Numbered from the stretch's first letter, positions 17,423-26,101 are shown. The stretch: DNA of 64,000 nucleotides from Methanosarcina flavescens (GCF_001304615.2 NZ_CP032683.1:496001-560000), one strand, 5' to 3'. A program made the numbers and translations. The notes: generated by a model not told the origin, from the sequence alone.

Positions 17423-19132
17423 TTAAATTTCAATAAACCGGCTCAATTTGTCTCCTTCACTCACTCGCTTAAGAAAATCAGCTCTGTCAGTATAGGGAAC
17501 GCCAGCAATTATGCAATCCGCAGCTTTCCTGCCAAGCCCGGGGAGTTCCCTAATGAGATTGGGAGAAGCTGTGTTGATAGGCAGAGGATAAGGTATGCCG
17601 GTAATCGAGCGCATCCCATGTCCTGTGACCGTTACGTCGGTAAATTTCCGCAAAGGCAAGGGAGCAGGAATCCCTATCAATAGAGGATAAGACCCAATCT
17701 GTCTTCCGAAAGTAACTCCATTTTCATATACCTCACACATTACGTCCCTGAGTACGGTCCCTTCGGGCACGATACGCCGAAGCATAGGAAAGTCAATATT
17801 TTTCCGTACCCGCTCCTTGTAATCCAGAAAGAGTTTTTTATGCTTCCTTGCAGCCCCGTCTTTTCCATATATTGGAGTTCCTGGAAAAGCCATGACCTGG
17901 CGGATGTTGATCCTGCGCAGGAGCAGTCCAGAATCGAGCACCTGCTTCAGGAAGTCATAGTTAAGCTGGAAGGTTTTCCTGGATTCACCCATCAGCCCAT
18001 GCACAAAATTAATGCCAGGAAGAATTTCCGGAAGCCCGTTTGCTCCCCGTACTGCCCCAAACCTGTTAACAAGTTTGATTGCCTCAAAGACTTCCTCAGA
18101 AGATGCCTTAAGGAAATTTGCCTCAATTACTGCCTGGTCAGCACTCTCCATTCCAAAAGCCGCCACATCTCCTGATGTATGATATTTAATTATCGTTTTC
18201 AGGATCTGCTCGGACTCTTCAGGGTAAGCTGCAAGGGTTATCGGGTTTGCATTGTCCATATGGAGCACCGACAGTTTCGGGGCTGAGTTCCGGATTCCTC
18301 TGTAGAGCCTCTCAATGGCAGCCGGATTGGGCTTTGGCACAGGTTCCCCGGTATCCGTGCCGTGATAGGAAAAGAGGTCAGGCTGTCTACCTATCCTGAA
18401 ATAGCGGGCTCCGTGGGAGTAAAGGGAGGAAACCTCGGAGATTACATCCTCAATGGGACGGTAGTCAGAAGCCCCGTAAAAAGGTTCCGTGCAGAAGGAG
18501 CAATGGACTTTTCTTCCACAGCCCCTATAAGTCTCAAGCTCGCACATGCAGTAAGGAAAATCAGGGTGCTGCCTGACAAGAAAAGCTCCACCGGGTCCCC
18601 AGCGCCCGATTTCGGCTGTTGTCCTGAAGCGGTACTCTACATTCTCGGGATCTCTGAGTTTTACAGAAGAAACCCGGTTAGCACCGTCTTTAAAAAGATC
18701 ATAAATAAAAGCTTCAAGATCCATTCTCGCAAGCACTGCACCCGAGAGGTTTATTCTGCCTTCAGTACCTTTTGCAGCCCTTCCGCCTTCACTGCTGAAA
18801 CCGAGCCTGATAGGACCGCCTATAACCTTTACTCCATGTGCAGTCCGGAAAATTGTCTCAATTTCCCCCAGTGTGATTGGAGAAGCCCTCAGATATTTAC
18901 CTGGAACGGTCATGCCTGCTATAACGATAACAAGATCCGCTTTTCCTGCAAGCTCCCCTGCTCCGGGCGGGTTTTCCCGCAGGGTGTCAATGGTCAGGTA
19001 GTGAATATCTTTTTCAGGAAGTCCGCGTTCCCTGAGAGCGCCTGCTATGTAACGTGGGTAGGGAGAAAGGTAAGGAGGAACCCCAAGGCAGGCAGGTTCG
19101 TCCACATAGCCATCTATAATAAGTGCTTTCAT
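17423..19132 (-). CDS. Radical SAM protein with C-terminal helix-hairpin-helix (COG1031 type)
   Basis: 569-residue iron-sulphur protein of unknown reaction. N-terminal part (MKALIIDGYVDEPACLG) resembles a B12-binding-like domain; the radical SAM cluster motif is GCGRKVHCSFCTEPF (Cys-x5-Cys-x2-Cys) near residue 207; the C-terminus has a helix-hairpin-helix (ELPGLGRKAADCIIAG) suited to nucleic-acid binding. This architecture is conserved in methanogens and other archaea as COG1031. ATG at 19132 is used; an in-frame ATG at 19150 would add MEARID. Neither has a clear Shine-Dalgarno. Confidence 0.85.
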   Translation of the reverse strand: MKALIIDGYVDEPACLGVPPYLSPYPRYIAGALRERGLPEKDIHYLTIDTLRENPPGAGELAGKADLVIVIAGMTVPGKYLRASPITLGEIETIFRTAHGVKVIGGPIRLGFSSEGGRAAKGTEGRINLSGAVLARMDLEAFIYDLFKDGANRVSSVKLRDPENVEYRFRTTAEIGRWGPGGAFLVRQHPDFPYCMCELETYRGCGRKVHCSFCTEPFYGASDYRPIEDVISEVSSLYSHGARYFRIGRQPDLFSYHGTDTGEPVPKPNPAAIERLYRGIRNSAPKLSVLHMDNANPITLAAYPEESEQILKTIIKYHTSGDVAAFGMESADQAVIEANFLKASSEEVFEAIKLVNRFGAVRGANGLPEILPGINFVHGLMGESRKTFQLNYDFLKQVLDSGLLLRRINIRQVMAFPGTPIYGKDGAARKHKKLFLDYKERVRKNIDFPMLRRIVPEGTVLRDVMCEVYENGVTFGRQIGSYPLLIGIPAPLPLRKFTDVTVTGHGMRSITGIPYPLPINTASPNLIRELPGLGRKAADCIIAGVPYTDRADFLKRVSEGDKLSRFIEI

Positions 19133-19333
19133 GTCAATTCTTGCTTCCATTTGCTTGGTAATCGAAAATATAGAGTGCAGCCAGATATAATACAGGTAAA
19201 CGAACAGGTTTTAGAAATAGTATTAAAGAGATATGCAAGGAATATAAAGGGAGGTAAAGACAGTAATGACCGAAATCACCACAAAAATAAAGGGACTGGT
19301 TAAAAGTTAGGAAGGATTTAGAAAAATAATTAG

Positions 19334-19407
19334 GGCCGGGACCGAGAATCGAACTCGGGTCGTAGCCTCCACAGGGCCACAGGATGGACCTCTACCCTAC
19401 CCCGGCC
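19334..19407 (-). tRNA. tRNA-His (GTG)
   Basis: Read on the minus strand: G(-1), acceptor GCCGGGG with TCCCGGC, T8-A9, D-arm GGGT/ATCC, anticodon stem TGGCC/GGCTA around loop CTGTGGA (anticodon GTG), T-arm CCGAG-TTCGATT-CTCGG, and C73. The extra G(-1) paired with C73 is the hallmark of tRNA-His and confirms identity. Confidence 0.93.
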
Positions 19408-19569
19408 ACAGGGGTCTGGTGCTTAAGATTGAAGCAACCTATAGATGGAGTTTTTTTATATAAAGTTTTTGCCAGAAAAGGCAGGAGACCATTCCCTGGG
19501 AAAGGAAGATCTCTGCTTTTTTGCCTCAGGGATGTACGGATCCAGCTAAATGTTCTCCCTGAATAATCA

Positions 19570-20352
19570 TCAGAGTTTTTCAAGCTTCTCAAGGGCAAGT
19601 TTTGCAGCCTTTTCTCCCGAGAGGAGCATACCTCCGAAGATTGGTCCCATCCTTGGGGCACATGTTGCGGCATTTGCAGCCATGCCCGCAACGATCAGAC
19701 CCGGATAAATCTCCTGGGTTGCATCGACAGCCAGACGCTCGCCAACCTCTGACCACATGGGCTTTTCTCCAAGAGACCCAAATTCTCCAATCTTTGCATT
19801 GGGAATCTTCCTGAGAATTGTATTGCATACAGCCGCATCATGCCCTGTGCCATCAATTACGAATTTTGTCCGGATCATGAGAGGGTCCACATGCAGGCGC
19901 TGTGCCATGACAGGTCCCCAGTTTATGACGATTCCGGTAACCCTGTCGTTTTTCCGGATAATAACATCCTCAAAACTCACAAGGTTGAAGACCTCAGCCC
20001 CGGCTGAAGTTGCGCCTGCAATCAGCTTTCCGACAGACTCTACGGAGTTTGCCACATAATATCCGGGCTGGTACTCCCTGTACCTGATCTCGAAGTCATC
20101 AAGAATGCGGCAAGCTTCCTCCTGCACAACTATGCGCGGAAACATCATGCCACCAGCCCACATGCCGCCCCCTAGCGACAATTTCTGTTCGTAAATAGCA
20201 ACCTTTGCCCCAGCATCTGCAAGATACTTCGCAGCTACCAGATTTGCAGGCCCTCCTCCTACGAGTGCCACATCGATATCCGTGTAATCAAGGAAGGTTC
20301 TGGAATACTCATCAAAGATTGCCCTTGTGATTATAACTTCATCAAGTTCCAT
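19570..20352 (-). CDS. thi4: Thi4-type thiazole synthase, archaeal sulfide-using form
   Basis: 260-residue FAD/NAD-binding enzyme that builds the thiazole phosphate of thiamine from NAD and glycine. GGGPANLVAAKYLADAG (residues 32-48) is the dinucleotide-binding fold; GGGMWAGGMMFPRIVVQ and APRMGPIFGGMLLSG are Thi4 signatures. Where yeast Thi4 has the sulphur-donating cysteine, this protein has GTGHDAAV, a histidine as in the Methanocaldococcus enzyme, which uses free sulfide and iron and turns over catalytically. It sits alone between tRNA-His and a small membrane-protein gene; no thiamine riboswitch is evident upstream. Confidence 0.92.
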   Translation of the reverse strand: MELDEVIITRAIFDEYSRTFLDYTDIDVALVGGGPANLVAAKYLADAGAKVAIYEQKLSLGGGMWAGGMMFPRIVVQEEACRILDDFEIRYREYQPGYYVANSVESVGKLIAGATSAGAEVFNLVSFEDVIIRKNDRVTGIVINWGPVMAQRLHVDPLMIRTKFVIDGTGHDAAVCNTILRKIPNAKIGEFGSLGEKPMWSEVGERLAVDATQEIYPGLIVAGMAANAATCAPRMGPIFGGMLLSGEKAAKLALEKLEKL

Positions 20353-20578
20353 TTTAATCTCTCATAAAGTTTCTAAGGTTAAAGTCTGAAAAAATCAACC
20401 CGGTTTTTAGTATAAACCAGGGGAATGTAAACCCTGACCTGCAGACATTAAAATTAAAGTTTTGATTATAGGCATTGTTTTTAAAGTTGTTGGAATTGGT
20501 GGAAGCTATGAATACAGGGAATCCTCGTCTCAGGAAATCCTTGTCTGCGAAAAGAGTAAGTCCATTACAATAATCAAT

Positions 20579-20839
20579 TTACACCGTACCATTAGAAAAA
20601 GAATCAATCATTTTAAGAATCAGGATCCCAGCGGTTGCATAAATCATTAAAAAGTACCAGGGTAAAGGACTATTTTTCTCTTCATCTCTTAAGAATAGAT
20701 AGAATATAAAAACCAATAAAGGCGCATATTTTGATGCAAAATCAAGCTGGACATGAATTAGATTCTCTGGTATTGTAACAAGTAATAGTGTGCAGGCTAT
20801 GGATACCACACATAGTTTCACATCTTCTTCCAGAGACAT
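20579..20839 (-). CDS. Small three-helix membrane protein
   Basis: 86-residue protein of unknown function with three hydrophobic helices (about 8-27, 36-50 and 60-78). The N-terminus MSLEEDVK is acidic. No Shine-Dalgarno is seen. The gene stands alone in AT-rich DNA. Family not recognised. Confidence 0.5.
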   Translation of the reverse strand: MSLEEDVKLCVVSIACTLLLVTIPENLIHVQLDFASKYAPLLVFIFYLFLRDEEKNSPLPWYFLMIYATAGILILKMIDSFSNGTV

Positions 20840-21010
20840 TAATTTAAATAGCCTGCCATATCGTATAACGATTTGTTTTTATATAAATAATTTTATTAAT
20901 TTGTCGTTAAAAACTAATTCTGAAAAATTAAACGGGAAACGTTTTTTAGTAGCACAAAATAAGCTCATAATTCCTCATTTACAAGAAAGGTAGGGTCAGT
21001 CAGTTTTAGA

Positions 21011-21544
21011 TTAAATAGTCTGTTCAGTCCGCCCTCCGCTGATAAAGAACATCCTCTGATCTGTATTTCCTGAATGTAGTACAAGCTGTTCATTCTCAAG
21101 AGTTGCCGAACTTACATTGCTTAAAAGTGACAGGTATTGACTGTCCAGAGATTCAGGCCCGCATGCAATGAGCGTCATCACAGGCGGATCAAGGGTTAGG
21201 TTGTCCCCCTCCAGAATATAGTTCCCGCCGCCGCTATTACAATCGGCTTTGACATAGTATGTGTTGTCAGAGAAGAAAGCAAGCGTATAATTCTCAGGAT
21301 CCGGCACTACAGTTCTATTTTCAGGGCTGCTGGACTGCTGAAAACCTATCCACTGCCATTCAATATTTGTCAAATTTTCAATCGAAATTCCATCAGAATT
21401 TACTACCTGCTCGTCAGACTCGGGAGAACTGTCTCCCTGCTCGGCACAGCCTGATGAAAATAAAACTACGGTTATGATTACAGCAATAAAGGATAAAGAA
21501 ACCAGGCTTCTGCTCTTATTTCTTATTTCTATTTTTATTTTCAT
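21011..21544 (-). CDS. META-domain lipoprotein
   Basis: 177-residue lipoprotein: signal peptide with lipobox-like FSSGC (Cys34), a Ser/Glu spacer, then a META/HslJ domain (NIEWQWIGFQ, YTLAFFSDNTYYVKADCNSG, NYILEGDNLTLDP). META domains occur in secreted stress-related proteins of bacteria and Methanosarcina; their ligand is unknown. GGGAGGG precedes the ATG at 21544, which is preferred to upstream in-frame starts. Confidence 0.8.
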   Translation of the reverse strand: MKIKIEIRNKSRSLVSLSFIAVIITVVLFSSGCAEQGDSSPESDEQVVNSDGISIENLTNIEWQWIGFQQSSSPENRTVVPDPENYTLAFFSDNTYYVKADCNSGGGNYILEGDNLTLDPPVMTLIACGPESLDSQYLSLLSNVSSATLENEQLVLHSGNTDQRMFFISGGRTEQTI

Positions 21545-21764
21545 TATACCCTCCCAAATTGATTCCGTAATTGATATTTTTGAGGTACCTTTTACTTTTA
21601 ATTCAGTATATTTTTGTACACCCATTATTTAAACTTCAATTTAAGCTGCAGACATAGAAAACGGATCAATTAAGAACTAATTAAAGATGTAATTGAAACT
21701 TATATTACGTGATTTGAGTTCAGAAAGCCAGATTCCTATGTTTCTATAGCCGACAAAGCTGACC

Positions 21765-21815
21765 TTATTGATAACAAAATAATATTGATAACAAAATAAT
21801 ATTGATAACAAGATA
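21765..21815. promoter_or_regulatory. Three 17-bp direct repeats upstream of the Mop gene
   Basis: Three head-to-tail copies of ATATTGATAACAAAATA (first copy begins TT, third has one G) end 23 bp before the Mop gene start. Their position matches an operator or activator array in an archaeal promoter, but slippage of AT-rich DNA would look the same. Confidence 0.5.
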
Positions 21816-21838
21816 AGTATCTGGACTCGAAGGATAGA

Positions 21839-22048
21839 ATGAAAATAAGTGCACGCAATGTGCTGAAGGGTAAAGTTAAAAGAATAATACACGGATCTGT
21901 TAACTCTGAAGTAGTAGTTGAACTTCCGGGTGGTATAGAAATTATTTCCATTATTACAAAAAACTCAGTAGAAAACCTGGATTTGAAAGAAGGAAGTGAG
22001 GTATACGCAGTAATTAAGGCTACAAGCGTGATGCTAGCTTCGGACTGA
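21839..22048 (+). CDS. Molbindin-type molybdate/tungstate-binding protein (Mop, TOBE domain)
   Basis: 69-residue single TOBE/Mop domain: MKISARNVLKGKVKRIIHGS, NSEVVVELPGG and EVYAVIKATSVML are typical. Such proteins bind molybdate or tungstate as oligomers, for storage or homeostasis; methanogens need both metals for formylmethanofuran dehydrogenase. AAGGA lies upstream of the ATG. The three direct repeats just upstream may control it. Confidence 0.88.
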   Translation: MKISARNVLKGKVKRIIHGSVNSEVVVELPGGIEIISIITKNSVENLDLKEGSEVYAVIKATSVMLASD

Positions 22049-22229
22049 CCTATTGACTTTCAGTATTGTGAAATTACAACCCTTTACATGTAAATCCATA
22101 ACAAAATAACTTGAAAAAACTAGCTTTAAGAAGACAGGTAATCTTTGAGAAACCAGATAATCCAGATAAACTTTTTGAGAAATCACGAAAAGGCACGAAA
22201 AGGCACAATTGAACAAAGGGGGAATCATT

Positions 22230-22379
22230 TTGCCAGAAAAAGACAGAGAACCATCTTTCCAGCCTGAACCGATACCTGAACCTGAACCTGAGCCTGTTAT
22301 TCCGCCTGAGCCGATACCTCATCCCGAGCCGGAAATAGATCACGATAAAAAACCAAAGAAAATAAAGGATTTTCGATAA
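22230..22379 (+). CDS. Short Pro-Glu-repeat peptide, first gene of TIR operon
   Basis: 49-codon open frame beginning TTG after GGGGGAATCATT. The peptide is MPEKDREPSFQPEPIPEPEP followed by more Pro-Glu repeats and a basic tail (DKKPKKIKDFR). It ends 12 bases before the TIR gene. The repeat pattern, Shine-Dalgarno and spacing support a real gene; its length would escape most gene finders. Function unknown; a disordered spacer or partner peptide is possible. Confidence 0.55.
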   Translation: MPEKDREPSFQPEPIPEPEPEPVIPPEPIPHPEPEIDHDKKPKKIKDFR

Positions 22380-22391
22380 AATGCGACAGTT

Positions 22392-22952
22392 ATGATCTCA
22401 AAAGTTTATATAGCTCACAGCGAGCAGGATGAACCACTTGCTCAGGAACTTGCCAGAGCTCTCTGGGCTGTGGAACTGGAGAGCTTTTCATCCCTGTACA
22501 GGAAGGCTCGAATTCTTTCCCCTGGTGAAAGGATACGTTTTGGGATTCGTCAGTCAGATTGTTTTATCCCTATTCTCACAAAGGAAGGGGCAGGGTCGCA
22601 AGAAGTAAATCAGGAAATCGGCTTTGCAGTCGGGGTAGATCAACTTATAATCCCACTGGTAGAGGCAGGGGTCGAATTGCCTGTCCTGATACATCACCTA
22701 CAGCCCATTGTCTTTTCTCCAGAAGCTTATGAAGATGCTCTGGGGAAATTGATACAGAACCTGAGAGAACTGACAAGGCTTGACTGGCTGAAGATAAAGT
22801 GTCCCTATTGTGGAGAGGAGATGACGCAGTACATCTCACCTCAGGAAGAGGTAGAAAGAGCGCTTCTTGCAGGGACCCACCTTGAGACAAAATGCAGTTA
22901 CTGCCAGAAAAATATTCATCTGGACCCCAGAACCTTCAGACCTGTGCTCTGA
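22392..22952 (+). CDS. TIR-like domain fused to a zinc ribbon
   Basis: 186-residue protein. Residues 1-125 form a TIR-like Rossmann domain (SKVYIAHSEQDEPLAQELARAL; FIPILTKEGAGSQEVNQEIGFA). The Ser-x5-Glu pattern gives Glu75 as the candidate NADase residue. Residues 137-171 hold two CxxC knuckles (CPYC and CSYC), a zinc ribbon. TIR domains of prokaryotes often act in antiphage defence by making signalling nucleotides or depleting NAD+. It is flanked by a 49-codon Pro-Glu peptide and a 117-residue unknown, 44 bp apart. No strong Shine-Dalgarno precedes the ATG, so translation may be coupled to the upstream peptide. Confidence 0.75.
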   Translation: MISKVYIAHSEQDEPLAQELARALWAVELESFSSLYRKARILSPGERIRFGIRQSDCFIPILTKEGAGSQEVNQEIGFAVGVDQLIIPLVEAGVELPVLIHHLQPIVFSPEAYEDALGKLIQNLRELTRLDWLKIKCPYCGEEMTQYISPQEEVERALLAGTHLETKCSYCQKNIHLDPRTFRPVL

Positions 22953-22996
22953 TCATGTATTCAAAGTCGGATTGAAATAGTGAAGAGGTCGAACTG

Positions 22997-23350
22997 ATGG
23001 AAAGAAAAGTAACAAATGAAATAAAAGATGAGCCAGGAGAGCCAATAGAAGTCCGGTCCAAAATGGGTGAAGCGACTGTAAGTGAGCTGGAAGTCAAAGG
23101 GATAGAGAGTCTCACGCCTATGGAAAAGAAACACCTGCTTCTGCAACTTGCCCGGGATAGGGTAAAAGATAGCTCTGCAGGCCCATGGGAAATAGTTGAC
23201 ATCTTCAGGGAGGAATGGAGAGCTGTAAAGGATACATTGGCCCAGCCCGTTGAAGTCGATTTAAGGGACACAGGAAGGAATTCACTCTTCAGGGTACTGC
23301 TGGATATAACACAATTAGAAAGACAACTCGAAACACAGGAACAGGAATAA
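22997..23350 (+). CDS. Uncharacterised protein of the TIR operon
   Basis: 117-residue, highly charged, helix-rich protein without signal or membrane segment. GAGG eight bases upstream supports the ATG. I recognise no family. The middle (SLTPMEKKHLLLQLARDRV) and the end (LLDITQLERQLETQEQE) are predicted helices. It follows the TIR gene on the same strand by 44 bp and is likely co-transcribed, so a regulator, sensor or partner of the TIR protein is a fair guess only. Confidence 0.6.
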   Translation: MERKVTNEIKDEPGEPIEVRSKMGEATVSELEVKGIESLTPMEKKHLLLQLARDRVKDSSAGPWEIVDIFREEWRAVKDTLAQPVEVDLRDTGRNSLFRVLLDITQLERQLETQEQE

Positions 23351-23735
23351 GAAAAAATGGAATAGGAATAAGAAAAAATGAAATAGGAATAATAAAGCCT
23401 CATTTATGGAGATTTATTGCCTGGGGATCTCGATGAACTAATTGAATTATTAATATCTGGCATGATGATTTATTTTTACTGCACCAAATCTTATTAAGTT
23501 TTAAAAATCTCTCGTCTTGAGTAGGGTGTTTCCTAAAAACCTATATTTTTATTTTGCAGCATATCTTTGTTAAAGTTATAACACTGGAATTTTGATAAAA
23601 ATAGGGAAATTCCTTTCAGATACTGCGTTATTTAGAAAGAAAGGAGGTTTAATTGTGGCCTCCCATTTTATCTGTATAGTGGGGGAGCTTTTTCACCTGC
23701 TCCCCTTCTAATGCCTTACTGGCTCTAAAGTAGAG

Positions 23736-23924
23736 TTATTTTTCTTCAAATTCCTCGCTGACATCTGCAGCATTGGTGCACTCCTTGTCCGGAAGATCTT
23801 CCAGACATTCAATTACCTCACTGCTGGCGTCATGCTTTTTAACATTCTCAATAAACTGTTTCTTAATTACGGGATAATCTATATCTTTTAGAGCTTACTG
23901 AACTCCAACTGGATTGGTTTGTAC
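23736..23924 (-). pseudogene. DUF2795-like mini-gene, broken by a stop
   Basis: 63 codons align throughout with the intact copy at 24597-24785 (ALKDIDYPVIKKQ, LPDKECTNAADVSEEFEEK). Codon 10 is TAA where the paralogue has AAA (VQ-stop-ALKD), and the start is GTA where the paralogue has ATG. GGGGA seven bases before the GTA is kept. A dead member of the array. Confidence 0.85.
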
Positions 23925-23993
23925 TAGACTATCCCCTTTAAAGCTTAATCACCTTTAAGCTCTGTAAAATCTGCACCGCTGGAATTTGTGTTC

Positions 23994-24200
23994 TTACCTT
24001 TCTCCACCAACACGTTTTCCGCTGAATTCCTGAGCTACATCCGCAGCGTTGGTGTATGATCTGTCTGGAAGCTGCTGCAAGTCAGTAATTATCTGTTCGC
24101 TTGCACCGTGACTCTGAGCATAACTAACAATCTCGCTCTTGCTTTTAGGAAAATCGATGCCTTTCAGTGCGTGTTCTATGTCAGCCATACTTGTTCTCAT
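23994..24200 (-). CDS. DUF2795-like small protein, copy A
   Basis: 68-residue protein: MRTSMADIEHALKGIDFPKS, KSEIVSYAQSHGASEQII, LPDRSYTNAADVAQEFSGK. It matches the DUF2795 family, small helical proteins of unknown function with a conserved LPDxxYxxAxDV end. The DNA, including the GGGGGAAAATTT leader, is nearly identical to copy B at 24277-24483 (about four differences in 220 bp), one of which changes Ile to Val. The ATG with GGGGGA upstream is clear. Confidence 0.82.
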   Translation of the reverse strand: MRTSMADIEHALKGIDFPKSKSEIVSYAQSHGASEQIITDLQQLPDRSYTNAADVAQEFSGKRVGGER

Positions 24201-24276
24201 AAATTTTCCCCCGTTACTCAAATATAGTTTGTTTAAATTTCTATCAATGTCTGCAGTATTCTTATTATCTTATCCC

Positions 24277-24483
24277 TTACCTTTCTCCACCAACACGTTT
24301 TCCGCTGAATTCCTGAGCTACATCTGCAGCGTTGGTGTATGACCTGTCTGGAAGCTGCTGCAAGTCAGTAATTACCTGTTCGCTTGCACCGTGACTCTGA
24401 GCATAACTAACGATCTCGCTCTTGCTTTTAGGAAAATCGATGCCTTTCAGTGCGTGTTCTATGTCAGCCATACTTGTTCTCAT
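24277..24483 (-). CDS. DUF2795-like small protein, copy B
   Basis: 68 residues, differing from copy A by one Val/Ile change. It lies upstream of copy A in transcription order with the same GGGGGAAAATTT ribosome-binding leader. The two genes plus leaders form a recent tandem duplication of about 283 bp period. Confidence 0.82.
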   Translation of the reverse strand: MRTSMADIEHALKGIDFPKSKSEIVSYAQSHGASEQVITDLQQLPDRSYTNAADVAQEFSGKRVGGER

Positions 24484-24596
24484 AAATTTTCCCCCATATT
24501 TCTTGTTTATTTGTTTTCTGATTCTTTATTAATGTCTAAGGCGCTGACGCAGGTCTTATCAGAGAATTTTTGATATTCCCCCCTTATACAATGGTT

Positions 24597-24785
24597 TTAC
24601 TTTCCAGAAAATTCTTTACTAACATCAGCAGCGTTGGTATATTCCTTGTCTGGAAGACTTTCAAGAACCTGCATAACCTCATTGCTGGCATTATGCTTTT
24701 TAGCATGCTCAATAAGGCCCTGCTTTCTTACAGGATAATTTATATCCTTCAGAGCTTTTTGAACTTCAATTGGACTGGTTTGCAT
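24597..24785 (-). CDS. DUF2795-like small protein, copy C
   Basis: 62-residue divergent paralogue: MQTSPIEVQKALKDINYPVR, QGLIEHAKKHNASNEVMQVL, LPDKEYTNAADVSKEFSGK. GGAGGA five bases before the ATG at 24785 sets the start. It is the intact parent-like form of the two broken members on either side of the array. Confidence 0.82.
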   Translation of the reverse strand: MQTSPIEVQKALKDINYPVRKQGLIEHAKKHNASNEVMQVLESLPDKEYTNAADVSKEFSGK

Positions 24786-24816
24786 AATTTTCCTCCACGT
24801 TTCCTCCACGTTTTGT

Positions 24817-25006
24817 TTACTTATTTTCTAACTCCTTGTTAACATCTGAGGCGCTGGTGTATACTTTGTCCGGAAGACTCCTGATGTCTTCTAATACACC
24901 CTCGCCTGCATTATGCATCTTTGCGTGCTTAACAAGGTCCCTCTTCTCTGCAGGATATTCTGTATCTTTTAAAAACCCTCTGAACAGAATCCAGACTCGT
25001 TTGCAT
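24817..25006 (-). pseudogene. DUF2795-like mini-gene, frameshifted
   Basis: ATGCAAACGAGTCTGG with a good GAGGAAAG leader starts like copy C, but one extra base in the T5A4 run near 24969 shifts the frame; after it the peptide LKDTEYPAEKRDLVKHAK then LPDKVYTSASDVNKELENK continues in another frame to TAA at 24817. Total length 190 bp, one more than a multiple of three, agrees. A sequencing error in the homopolymer is the only alternative to decay. Confidence 0.8.
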
Positions 25007-25204
25007 AACTTTCCTCATTGTTGCGCAGTTTCGTTTGCCTGCTAACAGGCATTACATGTTTGTTTCCTGTCAGAAGGGCTTTCTGGTGTTTTCATTTGTT
25101 CTGGCACATATTTTCTGGTATTCAATAATATCATCGGCAGACTATCCTTTACATGGATAACGCCTGGATATTTATGAACTACCTTAAATTGCTGGTCAGA
25201 AAAT

Positions 25205-25405
25205 TCACTGTGCTTTTGGTTTCGGAGGTCTGACACGTTCACTTTCCAGACGTTCGATTTCCTTGGTAACATCATCAGGGGTGTTATACTCAATTTCAGG
25301 TATTCCCCTTAGAAGGTCCAGAACATCACTGCTTGCCTGCTTACCTTCGGCAAACTTTACAAGGTCATCTCTGCTTGCAGGATAACCCATTCCTCTGCCG
25401 GTCAT
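25205..25405 (-). CDS. DUF2795-like small protein, copy D; N-terminus may start at GTA 25438
   Basis: Divergent member of the array (GMGYPASRDDLVKFAEGKQA, IPEIEYNTPDDVTKEIERLE). The first ATG at 25405 falls inside the domain: the frame stays open upstream and VKRNPRQVYEFMTG aligns with the N-terminal helix of the other copies. GGAGGTGA lies seven bases before a GTA at 25438, the natural start position. So either GTA is used, or the start codon has mutated and the gene is impaired. Function unknown. Confidence 0.7.
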   Translation of the reverse strand: MTGRGMGYPASRDDLVKFAEGKQASSDVLDLLRGIPEIEYNTPDDVTKEIERLESERVRPPKPKAQ

Positions 25406-26101
25406 AAACTCATAAACCTGGCGCGGATTTCTTTTTACAAGTTCACCTCCATGAATTCAGGTAGCTATTACCTTTCCCTATAAGTTGCCCACCCTCCATT
25501 GGAGTATTATGTAAGATATAATATAAAAAAGAATTCAACTCAAACGTTTGGTAGAAGATGATTATTTTAGTCTGGAAGCTTTTCGTTTTTTTTTATAATT
25601 AAAGAATAAACATACCTGTAAACAAAGGTTTTTGGTTAGCGTCTATTGAAGGGTGTGCCCTTAAAGATAGTTTGGTTTAAAACATGAGAACTAAGGAGAA
25701 AAGCTCCATCACAACGGCTAATGTTGCCGGAAAACTACTCCATCAGGAAATAAGTTTATCACATATACAGAAAAACTTTCTTGAAAGCTACTGAGATTCA
25801 GAGTTAATAAATTAAAATAAATTTATCTGTATTCTGGCTTCAGTTCTATAATATAAAACTAATGATAAGCCTATCTGAGGGCAGGCGTGTAAAATTTTAT
25901 TACTAACCAGATATCAGGATTTATTTACATATTATAAAAGATCAGGCAGAGCATTCGCCTGTTAATGAAAAATCTTAAGATGCCTGGCATATAGAAAGTA
26001 TGTTTTCTCCTTTTAACTGAAAACCTTTAATACATATTCTCTAGATAAAAATCCAGATCACCAACACTAAACTCAGGAAAGAATAGATCAGACGTATTTT
26101 T
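25406..26101. other. Gene-poor interval before the antiporter gene
   Basis: About 700 bp, AT-rich. A 36-codon open frame at 25684-25794 (MRTKEKSSITTANVAGKLLH onward) has amphipathic character but no ribosome-binding site; it may be a fragment of a lost gene. Otherwise nothing supported. The antiporter promoter must lie near 26000-26080. Confidence 0.4.

Noticed and set aside
18362-19303. Long open frame (313 codons) on the plus strand opposite the radical SAM gene
   Set aside because: It is antisense to a clearly conserved gene, lacks a ribosome-binding site and has no recognisable domain.
20353-20460. Thiamine pyrophosphate riboswitch upstream of thi4
   Set aside because: The CUGAGA and ACCUGA consensus parts and a suitable three-way fold are not present.
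23341-23400. Direct repeat AAAAAATGGAATAGGAATAAG after the TIR operon
   Set aside because: Simple low-complexity duplication of about 22 bases at a gene end with no further support.
25684-25794. 36-codon open frame MRTKEKSSITTANVAGKLLH and following
   Set aside because: No ribosome-binding site and too short to assess; kept only as a remark in the gap entry.
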